Assembly (NCBI GenBank): GCA_023229685.1 | Contig: JALNYT010000004.1 | Span: 124,001 to 188,000, forward strand | Direction: 5' to 3' | Length of the DNA: 64,000 nucleotides | DNA from: Sulfuritalea sp. | GTDB lineage: Bacteria; Pseudomonadota; Gammaproteobacteria; Burkholderiales; Rhodocyclaceae | Shown: in pieces, positions 8,399 through 17,799 of the stretch | Position numbering within the stretch: position 1 is the first letter of the stretch | Layout of the letters: every line of letters begins with the position of its first letter | The notes under the pieces: generated by a model | What the model saw: only the letters and a program-made list of their open reading frames with translations | What the model was told of the DNA's origin: nothing | Database searches by the model: none | Made by a program: the position numbers and the translations under genes

Positions 8399-8845
8399 GT
8401 GTTTATCAGGATAGCGCTGATGGCGACATTGCTGGCGGTCGCTTTGCCGGGGTGGGCCCAGCAGTCGCAATTGCCACTGCTCGAATTGTTTGCGGGAATG
8501 CATCGCGTTGAAGCGGAAGTTGCCGCTACGCTCGATAGTCGCGCGTCTGGACTGATGCAGCGCACCATCATGGCGCCTCAACGCGGGATGCTGTTCGTGT
8601 TTCCCGAGGTCGCCAAGCACTGCATGTGGATGCGCAATACGCTGTTGCCCTTGTCGGTTGCTTTCCTTGACGAAAAAGGCAGGATCATCAATGTCGAGGA
8701 CATGCAACCGAAATCCGACGACAACCATTGTGCGGCGAAGCCCGCGCGTTACGCACTGGAAATGAACCTGGGCTGGTTCAAGAGTCGTGGTTTGGGTGCG
8801 GGATTTGCCATCACGGGGATCGACAAAGCGCCTTCGGGCCGCTAA
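8399..8845 (+). CDS. DUF192 family exported protein
   Basis: A 148-residue protein with an N-terminal signal peptide (FIRIALMATLLAVALPGWAQQ) and a DUF192 domain: VEAEVAATLDSRASGLMQR, MLFVFPEVAKHCMWMRNTLLPLSVAFLDEKGRIINVEDM. The family is small, usually periplasmic or secreted, and of unknown biochemical function. The GTG start at 8399 is chosen because AGGGAGA lies 6-8 bases upstream and the signal peptide then begins correctly; an upstream GTG at 8351 would place a Cys-rich segment before the signal peptide. It stands alone between two opposed transcription units. Confidence 0.88.
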   Translation: MFIRIALMATLLAVALPGWAQQSQLPLLELFAGMHRVEAEVAATLDSRASGLMQRTIMAPQRGMLFVFPEVAKHCMWMRNTLLPLSVAFLDEKGRIINVEDMQPKSDDNHCAAKPARYALEMNLGWFKSRGLGAGFAITGIDKAPSGR

Positions 8846-8973
8846 AACGCAGTTTCGGTGGAGGCCGACGTCGGCCTTATCGGCGTTAAGCGTAGCGGCC
8901 GTAACGAAAACTGAGCCGGGCGCTTGGCGCTGGACGCTCCTTCCCGCATACGCGTCGTCGGTACGGCGCGTTT

Positions 8974-9174
8974 TCAGTAGTGGGGCGGGATCTCGTCGCG
9001 CAGATTGCGTGGTTCGCTGGGAGCCGTCGGCTGCATCAGCTGGTACAACTCACGAATCTGTGCCTGCAGCAGATCGATTTGCTGCTGCTGGCGAAAGACA
9101 GTGCGATTGAGTTCTTCCAGGTGATCTTCGCTGAGGCCAAGCTTGATTTCGAGTTCGGTGATTCTGGATTCCAT
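8974..9174 (-). CDS. slyX: SlyX family protein
   Basis: SlyX proteins are small coiled-coil proteins of unknown role. The 66-residue product is almost wholly heptad-patterned (ITELEIKLGLSEDHLEELNRTVFRQQQQIDLLQAQIRELYQLM) and ends in RDEIPPHY, the PPHY-type tail common in this family. ATG at 9172-9174 follows GGGGAATCAGC on the minus strand. It lies downstream of sodB on the same strand, separated by a hairpin. Confidence 0.9.
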   Translation of the reverse strand: MESRITELEIKLGLSEDHLEELNRTVFRQQQQIDLLQAQIRELYQLMQPTAPSEPRNLRDEIPPHY

Positions 9175-9197
9175 GCTGATTCCCCAGTCATCCAATA

Positions 9198-9226
9198 GCA
9201 AAGGGCGCCTCTTGGGCGCCCTTTGC
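9198..9226 (-). terminator. Hairpin between sodB and slyX
   Basis: GCAAAGGGCGCC (9198-9209) and GGCGCCCTTTGC (9215-9226) form a perfect 12-bp stem with a 5-base loop. Only a weak T-run (TATTGG) follows on the minus strand, so it may be a leaky terminator or an mRNA-stabilising hairpin at the sodB 3' end. Confidence 0.55.
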
Positions 9227-9261
9227 CGATTTACCAGATCAGTGTTGCAACTCCGTCTTGA

Positions 9262-9846
9262 TCAGGCGAAATTCTTTGCCGCGAAGTCCCAGTTGGCCAA
9301 CGAGTTGAGGAAGGTTTCAACGAACTTGGGCCGGGCATTGCGGTAGTCGATGTAGTAGGCGTGTTCCCACACGTCGATGGTCAGCAGCGCCTTGTTTTCG
9401 CTGGTCAGCGGTGTGCCGGCAGCGGAGGTGTTCACGATATCAACCGAGCCATCCGGCTTTTTCACCAGCCAAGTCCAGCCGGACCCGAAATTGCCTACGG
9501 CGGAGGCCTGGAAGGCCTTCTTGAATTCGTCGAAGCTGCCCCATTTCTTGTTGATTGCATCAGCCAGGGCGCCTGTCGGCGTACCGCCACCGCCGACTTT
9601 CATGCTGTTCCAGAAGAAGCTGTGATTCCAGACTTGAGCTGAATTATTGAAGACACCTCCGGCGGGGGCCTTCTTGATGATGGCTTCAAGGCTGAGAGTT
9701 TCGTACTCGGTGCCCTTGATCAGATTGTTGAGGTTGGTCACATAGGCTTGATGGTGCTTGCCGTAGTGGTATTCAAAAGTCTCCTTCGAGATGTGCGGGG
9801 CCAGTGCATCCATCGCGTAGGGCAGGGCGGGGAGGGTATGTTCCAT
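9262..9846 (-). CDS. sodB: Superoxide dismutase [Fe]
   Basis: SodB dismutates superoxide in the cytoplasm. The 194-residue protein has the metal ligands in FEYHYGKHHQAYV (His), NNSAQVWNHSFFW (His) and DVWEHAYYIDYRN (Asp, His). The Gln in NNSAQVWNH and the overall sequence are of the Fe type rather than Mn. Its promoter region at 9881-9919 contains a 25-base IscR type-1-like palindrome overlapping the -10 box, suggesting control by iron-sulfur status. xseA lies upstream on the same strand with a 62-base gap. Confidence 0.96.
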   Translation of the reverse strand: MEHTLPALPYAMDALAPHISKETFEYHYGKHHQAYVTNLNNLIKGTEYETLSLEAIIKKAPAGGVFNNSAQVWNHSFFWNSMKVGGGGTPTGALADAINKKWGSFDEFKKAFQASAVGNFGSGWTWLVKKPDGSVDIVNTSAAGTPLTSENKALLTIDVWEHAYYIDYRNARPKFVETFLNSLANWDFAAKNFA

Positions 9847-9880
9847 TTTGGTTCTCCTGTTGCTTGGGGTGGAGGGCAGT

Positions 9881-9905
9881 AAAGTTGACTATTATAGTCA
9901 AGAAT
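9881..9905. promoter_or_regulatory. IscR type-1-like palindrome at the sodB promoter
   Basis: The core TTGACTATAATAGTCAA (minus strand) is a perfect 17-base palindrome around one A. Over 25 bases it agrees with the published IscR type-1 consensus (central GACT and AGTC half-sites with an A/T-rich middle) at 23 positions by eye. It covers the -10 box of sodB, the expected place for a repressor. Confidence 0.6.
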
Positions 9906-9919
9906 ATTTCAGGTGGCAA
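9891..9919 (-). promoter_or_regulatory. sodB promoter
   Basis: On the minus strand TTGCCA (9914-9919) and a perfect TATAAT (9891-9896) are separated by 17 bases. The predicted start is near 9884, about 40 bases before the sodB ATG. The -35 lies at the 3' end of xseA. Confidence 0.72.
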
Positions 9920-11255
9920 TTGGCCGATGGTCGGCGGTACTCGTCAGGATGCTGGCCTCCGCTCCGCCGTGCGCCAGATAGAGGCTTACGATCTGACCTG
10001 TCTGCAAGCTCGCGGCATCGGTTACCAGGTGGCCGTTGGCGTCACGCACAATCGAAAAACCGCGGGCCAGCGTTGCTTCGGGATTCAGGTGAGCGAGCGC
10101 CGCCGCGATGCTGCCGAGCGTACCCAGCCGCTTCTGTTGCTGGTGGCGGATGGCGGCGTCCAGACGTTGTGCCAGCAATCCGATTTGTCCACTACGACTT
10201 TCCGTACGAGGAATGGCGCGGGCCAGCCTGAGGGCGGCACGGTTCAGGCGGTCCCGATGGCGGCGCAGGCCATGGGCCAGCGACACATCGAGTTGCGAGC
10301 CGAGCAGGGCAAGTCGGTCTCGCGCTTGCGCCACTCGCGTCGCCGGATGAATCAGGCGCAGTGAGAGGTGATCCAGTTCCTGCTGCTTCCGGGCGATCCG
10401 GTATTGCATGGCGCGGCCCAGCGCGGCTTTCAGGTCTGCAATTTCGCCAGCCGCCTCGTGCCATCCCTGCGTAGCAATTTCGGCCGCGGCGGTGGGCGTT
10501 GCGGCGCGCAGGTCGGAAACATAATCGGTGATGGTGGTATCGGTCTCGTGGCCGACGCCGCTGATGATCGGCAGGGGGCTGGCGACGATCGCCCGCGCCA
10601 CGACTTCTTCGTTGAACGCCCAAAGGTCCTCGATGCTGCCACCACCGCGCACGATCAGCAGCAGGTCGCATTCGTTGCGCTGGCCCGCCATGACGATCGC
10701 CTTGGCAATCTCTTCGGCGGCGCTCTCGCCCTGGACCAGCGTCGGGTAAAGGATCGCCGTGAGATGCGGTGCGCGGCGCTTGAGGGCCACCAGCACGTCA
10801 TGCAGGGCAGCGGCGCGTGGCGAACTGATGATCCCGATGCGACGTGGAAAGCGCGGCAGTGGCCGCTTGCGCGCGCTGGCAAACAGGCCCTCGGTTTCCA
10901 GCCGCGCCTTCAATCTGGCGAAAGCCTCGAACAGCCGCCCCTGCCCGGCGCGACGGAGGGCCTCGATGTTCAGCTGGAAGTCACCGCGCGGTTCATAGAG
11001 CGACACCAAAGCACGCGCTTCCACCTGCTGTCCGTTTTCCAGCCGCCACGGAATCGATTGCGCGCGCGAGCGGAACATCACGCAGCGCGCCTGGGCAGTC
11101 TCGTCCTTCAGAGAGAAGTAGACGTGGCCCGAGGCGGCGCGGGTCAGGTTGGAAATTTCTCCAGCCACCCAAAGCAGCGGGAACTCTCTTTCCAGGCTCT
11201 GGCGTGCAAGCCGGTTCAACTCACTTATGCTGACGACAGCGGCGGGATCGAGCAT
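9909..11255 (-). CDS. xseA: Exodeoxyribonuclease VII large subunit
   Basis: XseA with XseB degrades single-stranded DNA. The 448-residue product has an N-terminal OB-fold segment (ISNLTRAASGHVYFSLKDETAQARCVMF) and the catalytic core with RIGIISSPRAAALHDVL, LLIVRGGGSIEDLWAFNEE and PIISGVGHETDTTITDYVSDLRAATPTAAAE, followed by a long Arg- and Leu-rich helical region and the C-terminal RGFSIVRDANG. The ATG at 11253-11255 is preferred; an in-frame TTG at 11276 is possible. xseB is not adjacent. Confidence 0.95.
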   Translation of the reverse strand: MLDPAAVVSISELNRLARQSLEREFPLLWVAGEISNLTRAASGHVYFSLKDETAQARCVMFRSRAQSIPWRLENGQQVEARALVSLYEPRGDFQLNIEALRRAGQGRLFEAFARLKARLETEGLFASARKRPLPRFPRRIGIISSPRAAALHDVLVALKRRAPHLTAILYPTLVQGESAAEEIAKAIVMAGQRNECDLLLIVRGGGSIEDLWAFNEEVVARAIVASPLPIISGVGHETDTTITDYVSDLRAATPTAAAEIATQGWHEAAGEIADLKAALGRAMQYRIARKQQELDHLSLRLIHPATRVAQARDRLALLGSQLDVSLAHGLRRHRDRLNRAALRLARAIPRTESRSGQIGLLAQRLDAAIRHQQQKRLGTLGSIAAALAHLNPEATLARGFSIVRDANGHLVTDAASLQTGQIVSLYLAHGGAEASILTSTADHRPIAT

Positions 11256-11688
11256 GGACTGGGCGGATTGGACCAAGGAACGGAGCGTTCGAAAATTCTA
11301 CAGCATCCACACGCTACGGCGGCCCGCCGGACAAGCGCCGCAAAGCCGTGCTCCAGCTGGCGGCTCTGTATAACTCTATGATTAGATTGGTGGTTGCTGT
11401 TGCTCCGAAATTGCCCGGAATGGGAAAAGTCCTGTCGTGAGCCTTAGTTAGCTCGTTCGCCAGATGATGATCCACAAACTTACCCACAGATTCTGTGGAT
11501 AAGCTGGCCACTGTTTCCGTCCCTTGAAGCAGCAGTAATCGGCTGCTCTGAAGTCACGGGCAGTTCGGGCGCTTTATGCAATATGGTTTTCTGCGCCGTT
11601 TCGGATTTTTGCGGTACATCCGTTTGTATTGCCGAATCGGCCCACTCGGGCTAAAGTTCGCGCTTTCCCGCTTACCGGAGTCGTCCTC
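11256..11688. other. Divergent intergenic region between xseA and exbB
   Basis: About 430 bases without a supportable gene. The most notable content is a cluster of DnaA-box-like 9-mers at 11468-11502. It must also hold the xseA and exbB promoters, but I cannot place either with confidence. Confidence 0.5.
11468..11502. promoter_or_regulatory. Cluster of three DnaA-box-like sites
   Basis: TGATCCACA (11468-11476), TTACCCACA (11480-11488) and the exact consensus TTATCCACA on the minus strand (11494-11502) lie within 35 bases. The last two form an imperfect inverted repeat with one mismatch. The consensus DnaA box is TTATNCACA; the first two each deviate at one position. Confidence 0.5.
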
Positions 11689-12294
11689 GTGTTTTCCATC
11701 CTTCAGGCTGCCGGCTGGCCGATTTGGCCTCTGCTGTTCGCTTCCGTCATAGCTGTGGCACTGATCATCGAGCGTGCCACGACCCTGCGTCGCACCAAAA
11801 TCGTTCCTGCCGGATTACTGCAAAGCGCGGTCGCCGACTACCGCCAAAGCGGAATCTCCGATGCTCAACTGGCTCGCCTCGAGGCGCATTCGCCGCTGGG
11901 TCGCGTACTTGCTGCCGGCATGCGCAACGCCAAGAGTTCGCGCGAAATCATGAAAGAGGCGATCGAAGAGGCCGGGCGCGGCGTGGCGCATGATCTCGAA
12001 CGGTTTCTCACCACTTTGGGAACTATCGCCTCGATTGCGCCCTTGATGGGACTGTTTGGCACCGTGGTCGGCATGATCGAGATTTTCGGCTCACCGACTT
12101 CCTCCGGCAACAATCCACAGGCCTTGGCACATGGCATTTCGGTGGCACTCTACAACACCGGGTTCGGCTTGATCATTGCCATTCCGAGCATGATCTTCTA
12201 TCGTCACTTCCGGGCGCAGGTCGAGGGCTTTCTGGTCGACATGGAACAGGAAGCGGTGAAACTGGTCGAGATCCTGCACGGCGAACGCAAGTAA
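11689..12294 (+). CDS. exbB: ExbB/TolQ/MotA-family proton channel protein
   Basis: ExbB with ExbD forms the inner-membrane motor that energises TonB or a related envelope process. The 201-residue protein has three membrane segments: the N-terminal ILQAAGWPIWPLLFASVIAVALIIE, then LTTLGTIASIAPLMGLFGTVVGMIEIF and ISVALYNTGFGLIIAIPSMIFYRHF, the last two carrying the TolQ-family signature. The GTG at 11689 is chosen because CCGGAG lies 8 bases upstream and family members start FSIIQAAGWP. exbD follows after 12 bases. No tonB is present, so the partner is not shown. Confidence 0.92.
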   Translation: MFSILQAAGWPIWPLLFASVIAVALIIERATTLRRTKIVPAGLLQSAVADYRQSGISDAQLARLEAHSPLGRVLAAGMRNAKSSREIMKEAIEEAGRGVAHDLERFLTTLGTIASIAPLMGLFGTVVGMIEIFGSPTSSGNNPQALAHGISVALYNTGFGLIIAIPSMIFYRHFRAQVEGFLVDMEQEAVKLVEILHGERK

Positions 12295-12306
12295 GGACAC
12301 GGAGCG

Positions 12307-12726
12307 ATGAACTTCCAGCGAGGGCGGCAGCGCGAAGAACTGGAGATCAATCTGATTCCGATGATCGATGTGCTTTTGGTGATCCTTATCTTCCTGATGA
12401 TCACCACGACGTATTCGAAGTTTTCCGGACTTGAGATCAACCTCCCCACCGCCGATGCGCCGCAGAACAAGGAACAGCCGAACGAAATCAATGTTGGCGT
12501 GACGGCCGCGGGCGAGATCACGGTCAACAAGACGGCGCTGGGCAGTCGCGACATCGAATCGATTGCCGCCGCAATGAGGCGCCTCACCGGTGCCGGCATG
12601 GAACCGGTAGTCATCATCAATGCCGATGCCAAGGCCGCGCATCAGAGCGTCATCGATGTCATGCAGGCAGCCCAGCAGGCCGGACTGTCGCACATTTCCT
12701 TTGCCACCCAGCAGGCGCAACGCTGA
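12307..12726 (+). CDS. exbD: ExbD/TolR-family biopolymer transport protein
   Basis: ExbD is the second subunit of the motor. The 139-residue protein has a short cytoplasmic N-terminus, one membrane helix (residues about 16-36, LIPMIDVLLVILIFLMITT) with the essential membrane Asp in PMIDVL, and a periplasmic domain ending VVIINADAKAAHQSVIDVMQAAQQAG. The ATG follows AAGGACACGGAGCG. The 3' end overlaps lpxK, an arrangement common in betaproteobacteria. Confidence 0.94.
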   Translation: MNFQRGRQREELEINLIPMIDVLLVILIFLMITTTYSKFSGLEINLPTADAPQNKEQPNEINVGVTAAGEITVNKTALGSRDIESIAAAMRRLTGAGMEPVVIINADAKAAHQSVIDVMQAAQQAGLSHISFATQQAQR

Positions 12727-13729
12727 CGCCGGCGGACTGGCCGCCATCTGGCGGCGGCGCGGCCCGACGGCCTGCCTGCTGCTTCCCTTTTCGCTGCTGT
12801 TCGTCGTGCTGGTCGCCCTGCGGCGAGCCTTGTACCGTGCCGGGCTGTTGCACCGCGAACGTCTGCCGGTGCCGGTGGTTGTTGTCGGCAACATCACTGT
12901 TGGCGGTACCGGCAAGACACCGCTGGTGATCCACTTGGCACTGGCTCTGCGCGTCCTCGGGCAGCGTCCGGGAATCGTCAGTCGCGGCTATCGAGGTGAC
13001 ACGACAGATGTGGCCGAGGTGATGCCCGGCAGCGATCCCGGCGTAGTGGGTGATGAACCCTTGTTGCTGGCCCGGCGCAGCGGCTGTCCCGTATTTGTCG
13101 GCAGAGACAGGACGGCAGCGGCCCGCGCCCTGCTCGCGGCGTATCCGGAATGCGATGTGATTGTTGCCGATGACGGGTTGCAGCACTACCGTTTGGTCCG
13201 CGACGTCGAGATTGCCGTGTTCGATGAGCGCGGAGTGATGAACGGTTGGTCCCTCCCCGCCGGGCCTCTGCGGGAGCCGGTCGCGCGCCTGGCGCAGGTG
13301 GACGCGGTGGTTCTCAACGGAATCACCGTCTCGCGGGCGCCGACTCTCGATCGACCCGTGTTTGTCATGCGCTTGCTCGGCGATAGTTTTCATCGTCTCG
13401 ATGATCCACGGCTGACATGCAGCGCTGTCGACCTTGTGGGCAAGAAGTTGCACGCTGTGGCCGGCATCGGTACTCCGCAGCGCTTCTTTGATCGGTTGAG
13501 CGAGATGGGACTGAGCTTTGCCGAGCACGCCTTCGCCGATCACCACAGCTTTCGAGTGGAGGATCTTGCTCTTGCGGGCGACGCGATTCTGACGACGGAA
13601 AAGGATGCCGTAAAATTGGCCGGACTTTCGTTGCCCATACCGGTCTGGGTGTTGCCCGTGACGGCCGAAGTAAGCCCCGACCTTGCCGAATTTGTTTTGG
13701 AGAAGCTCAATGGACATCCGTCTGCTTGA
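12701..13729 (+). CDS. lpxK: Tetraacyldisaccharide 4'-kinase
   Basis: LpxK phosphorylates lipid A disaccharide at the inner membrane. The frame has an N-terminal membrane anchor (LLLPFSLLFVVLVALRRALY), Walker A VVGNITVGGTGKTPLV, GIVSRGYRG, VGDEPLLLARRSGCPVFVGRDR and DDGLQHYRLVRDVEIAVFD. The start is uncertain: no ATG fits, and TTG at 12701 or CTG at 12737 are the candidates, both implying overlap with or immediate coupling to exbD. The end overlaps the next gene by 20 bases. Confidence 0.93.
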   Translation: MPPSRRNADAGGLAAIWRRRGPTACLLLPFSLLFVVLVALRRALYRAGLLHRERLPVPVVVVGNITVGGTGKTPLVIHLALALRVLGQRPGIVSRGYRGDTTDVAEVMPGSDPGVVGDEPLLLARRSGCPVFVGRDRTAAARALLAAYPECDVIVADDGLQHYRLVRDVEIAVFDERGVMNGWSLPAGPLREPVARLAQVDAVVLNGITVSRAPTLDRPVFVMRLLGDSFHRLDDPRLTCSAVDLVGKKLHAVAGIGTPQRFFDRLSEMGLSFAEHAFADHHSFRVEDLALAGDAILTTEKDAVKLAGLSLPIPVWVLPVTAEVSPDLAEFVLEKLNGHPSA

Positions 13730-13886
13730 AATACTCGTCTGCCCCGTCTGCAAGGGGCCGCTGGAGAACCGCAAGGCTGCCTCCGAACTGGTCTGCAAAG
13801 CCTGCAAGCTGGCGTATCCGGTCAAGGACGATATCCCGGTGATGCTGGAGGATGAGGCCCGGCCGCTGGGTGCCGAAGAAGTCTGA
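13710..13886 (+). CDS. Trm112-like small zinc protein (YcaR family)
   Basis: A 58-residue protein with two CxxC pairs (CPVCKGPL and CKACKLAYPV) and the ending VKDDIPVMLEDEARPL, the YcaR/Trm112 pattern. E. coli ycaR also lies between lpxK and kdsB. The ATG at 13710 follows TTGGAG. The role is not defined in bacteria; the Cys residues likely form a zinc knuckle. The TGA overlaps the kdsB ATG by one base. Confidence 0.9.
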   Translation: MDIRLLEILVCPVCKGPLENRKAASELVCKACKLAYPVKDDIPVMLEDEARPLGAEEV

Positions 13887-14659
13887 TGGGCTTTCGCATT
13901 GTTATCCCCGCGCGCTATGGCTCGACGCGCCTGCCGGGGAAGCCCTTGGCCGACATCGGCGGCCAGCCGCTGATCGTGCGTGTGGCTGCGGCCGCACGGC
14001 GCACACAGGCGGAGGGCGTGTGGGTGGCCACCGATGATGAACGGATTGCTGTAGCGGTGCGACAGCATGGCTTCGACGCTGTGATGACAAGCGCGGATCA
14101 TGTCAGCGGGACCGACCGTATCGCCGAAGTGGCCAACCAGTTGAACTGGGACGACGCGGACATCGTGGTCAACGTGCAGGGTGACGAGCCGCTGCTTGAC
14201 CCCGCCTTGATAGAGGCCGTGGCCCTGGCTTTGCGCGGCGATCCCGATGCGGCGATGGCGACCGCAGCCCATCCCTTGACGACGCCCGATGATTTCTTCA
14301 ATCCCAACGTGGTCAAGGTGGTATGCGATGTGCGTGGCCGCGCGCTGTACTTCAGCCGTGCCCCGATTCCCTGGGATCGGGATCGGTTTGCGGGCACGCG
14401 TGATGTGCTGCCCGCCGATCTTCCGGCACAGCGTCATATAGGCCTGTACGCTTATCGCGTGAGTTTTCTGCGCCGCTTCGGACAACTGGCCGCTTCCCCT
14501 CTCGAGCGCTGTGAGTCGCTGGAGCAGTTGCGTGCGCTTTGGCACGGCTATCCGATTCAGGTCGTCAGCGTCGAGCATCCGCCGGCGCCGGGAGTCGATA
14601 CGGCCGAGGACCTTGAGCGCGTGCGCCGACTGTTTGACGCCGACAAGGATTCGGAGTAA
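13886..14659 (+). CDS. kdsB: 3-deoxy-manno-octulosonate cytidylyltransferase
   Basis: KdsB makes CMP-Kdo for lipopolysaccharide core synthesis, the same pathway branch served by LpxK upstream. The 257-residue product has the nucleotide-binding IPARYGSTRLPGKPLADIGGQP, VVNVQGDEPLLDP, YFSRAPIPWDRDRF and IGLYAYRVSFLRRF. Its ATG overlaps the preceding stop (TGATG). Confidence 0.97.
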   Translation: MGFRIVIPARYGSTRLPGKPLADIGGQPLIVRVAAAARRTQAEGVWVATDDERIAVAVRQHGFDAVMTSADHVSGTDRIAEVANQLNWDDADIVVNVQGDEPLLDPALIEAVALALRGDPDAAMATAAHPLTTPDDFFNPNVVKVVCDVRGRALYFSRAPIPWDRDRFAGTRDVLPADLPAQRHIGLYAYRVSFLRRFGQLAASPLERCESLEQLRALWHGYPIQVVSVEHPPAPGVDTAEDLERVRRLFDADKDSE

Positions 14660-14731
14660 GTTTTGCTCGGCCTACAAAATTAGAAAAACACTGTTAAATC
14701 ATTGAGATAAACTTTATTTTGGAGGATAGCT

Positions 14732-15385
14732 ATGAAATTGATTCTGTTGGGGGGACCTGGTGCCGGCAAGGGAACGCAGGCGGCGTTCATTACCGGAAAA
14801 TACGGCATTCCACAGATATCCACGGGCGACATGTTGCGCGCGGCAGTCAAAGCCGGCACTCCAATGGGTCTGGCAGCAAAGAAGGTCATGGATGCGGGTG
14901 GCCTGGTATCCGACGACATCATCCTCGGCCTGATCGCCGAGCGTTTGAAGCAGCCCGACTGTGCCAAGGGCTTCCTGTTCGACGGATTTCCGCGGACCCT
15001 CCCTCAGGCCGAAGCCCTGCGCGCTCAGGGCGTCAAGCTGGACTACGTGCTCGAGATCGACGTCAGTGACGAGGAAATCATCAGGCGCATGAGCGGTCGT
15101 CGCGTACACCCCGGCTCGGGACGCACGTATCACCTGGTGTTCAATCCGCCCAAGGTTGAAGGCAAGGACGACGTCACCGGCGAACCGCTGATTCAGCGCG
15201 ACGACGACAAGGAGGAGACAGTCAGGAAACGTCTCTCCGTGTATCACAGCCAGACCCAACCGCTCATTCAGTACTATTCCAAGTGGTCTGCTACCGGTGC
15301 CAAGGACGCGCCCAAGCACCGCAAGGTTTCCGGGGTCGGCTCGCTTGATGCGATCAAGAGTGCGGTGTTTGCCGCGCTGAATTGA
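14732..15385 (+). CDS. adk: Adenylate kinase
   Basis: Adk interconverts ATP, AMP and ADP. The 217-residue protein is the long form: P-loop GGPGAGKGTQA (residues 7-17), FLFDGFPRTLPQAEAL, and a full LID domain (RRVHPGSGRTYHLVFNPPKVEG to DDKEETVRKRL). The LID lacks the zinc-binding Cys set, as in most proteobacteria. TTGGAGG precedes the ATG. It begins a run of pyrophosphate- and adenylate-linked genes. Confidence 0.97.
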   Translation: MKLILLGGPGAGKGTQAAFITGKYGIPQISTGDMLRAAVKAGTPMGLAAKKVMDAGGLVSDDIILGLIAERLKQPDCAKGFLFDGFPRTLPQAEALRAQGVKLDYVLEIDVSDEEIIRRMSGRRVHPGSGRTYHLVFNPPKVEGKDDVTGEPLIQRDDDKEETVRKRLSVYHSQTQPLIQYYSKWSATGAKDAPKHRKVSGVGSLDAIKSAVFAALN

Positions 15386-15422
15386 CGAGTCCATAGGCCC
15401 TAGCGCCACAGCGGGAGTTTTC

Positions 15423-16532
<1,110 letters not shown>

Positions 16533-16578
16533 ACTGCGCGGGTTGGCGCGCAGACCGCCTACCTCGACATGGCTCTGC

Positions 16579-17799
16579 CTATGTGGCGGGGTTCAGGATT
16601 TTGTCGACCTTGTTGAGCCGCAAGCGGTAGGCATCCGGCAGGCCGGAACCCAGCAACGGACGCAGATACATGCGGAACGCATCGGTGACGTCGGTGCCGC
16701 TGTCGGCAATGAACTCGTCTTCCATGACGCGCGTCTTTCCCGCCACGGACTCCAGCGGCACCAGCTGGTAATCCACCGAGTAAAAGCCGGTGCGCTTGAT
16801 CGCGACCGAGCCGTCGCGGTCACCCCACATCGCGTATTGCACCGCCTTTTCGCCAACCTCGCGGGCCTCGCGCTGATCGACGTCCGAGACGCAGCCGATA
16901 AATGAGCGCTGGAGATAGCCGAGCGTATCGCCGCGTACGCGCTTGATGCCCAGACTGTTCTTGATTTCGTCACACAGGAGGTCGGCCAGGGCGCCGGTAC
17001 CGGAGAGTTGCACGTTGCCGTGGGCATCCCGCTCGACCTGCGTCGTCAGTCGAGTGATGATGGGCGTGCCCTGGTTGTCATGAATCCCTTCTGACGCCGC
17101 GATCACGCAGCGGCCGTACTTGTCGTAGGTGGTCTTGACGTCCGCCAGAAATCTTTCGACGCTGAAGACGCGTTCCGGAACATAAATCAGGTGCGGGCCA
17201 TCGTCCGGAAATTTCTTCCCAAGCGCCGCCGCCGCCGTCAAAAAACCCGCGTGGCGGCCCATCACCACCGCCAGATAAACGCCCGGCAGCGCGGTATTGT
17301 CCAGATTGGCGCCCATAAAGGCCTGCGCGACAAAGCGGGCCGCCGATGGAAAGCCCGGCGTGTGGTCGTTGCCGACCAGGTCATTGTCTATGGTCTTTGG
17401 AATGTGGATGCAGCGCAACGGATAGCCGGCCCGCTGTGCTTCTTCGCTGACGATTCGTACCGTGTCGGAAGAATCATTGCCGCCGATATAGAAGAAGTAG
17501 CCGATGCCGTGCGCCTTGAGAACCTTGAATATCTCCTGGCAATATTTCAGGTCAGGCTTGTCGCGCGTCGAGCCGAGCGCCGAGGAGGGCGTGTTGGCCA
17601 CCATTTCGATGTTGTGGCTGGTTTCCTGAGTGAGGTCGAGGAACTCTTCGTCAACGATGCCGGAGACCCCGTGATAGGCACCGTAGACCAATTCGACATT
17701 GCGGAACTTGCGGGCCTCGAGGACGACGCCTGCCATCGATTGATTGATGACGGCCGTCGGCCCTCCACCCTGAGCGACTAGTACTTTCCCGCGTGGCAT
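16579..17799 (-). CDS. pfp: Pyrophosphate--fructose 6-phosphate 1-phosphotransferase
   Basis: This reversible glycolytic enzyme uses PPi instead of ATP. The 406-residue product has GGNDSSDT (residues 106-113) and PKTIDND (134-140), whose Asp and Lys mark PPi specificity, plus VMGRHAGF, RVRGDTLGYLQRSF and the long insertions typical of the roughly 400-residue PPi-PFK type. The ATG at 17797-17799 is chosen because AAGGGGAAC lies upstream and the fold begins at GKVLVAQGGGPTAV. It is convergent with the group III enzyme and divergent from hppA. Confidence 0.94.
   Translation of the reverse strand: MPRGKVLVAQGGGPTAVINQSMAGVVLEARKFRNVELVYGAYHGVSGIVDEEFLDLTQETSHNIEMVANTPSSALGSTRDKPDLKYCQEIFKVLKAHGIGYFFYIGGNDSSDTVRIVSEEAQRAGYPLRCIHIPKTIDNDLVGNDHTPGFPSAARFVAQAFMGANLDNTALPGVYLAVVMGRHAGFLTAAAALGKKFPDDGPHLIYVPERVFSVERFLADVKTTYDKYGRCVIAASEGIHDNQGTPIITRLTTQVERDAHGNVQLSGTGALADLLCDEIKNSLGIKRVRGDTLGYLQRSFIGCVSDVDQREAREVGEKAVQYAMWGDRDGSVAIKRTGFYSVDYQLVPLESVAGKTRVMEDEFIADSGTDVTDAFRMYLRPLLGSGLPDAYRLRLNKVDKILNPAT

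Noticed and set aside
11468..11502. Replication origin
   Set aside because: DnaA-box-like sites alone are not enough: no dnaA, dnaN or gidA gene, and no clear AT-rich unwinding region is present.
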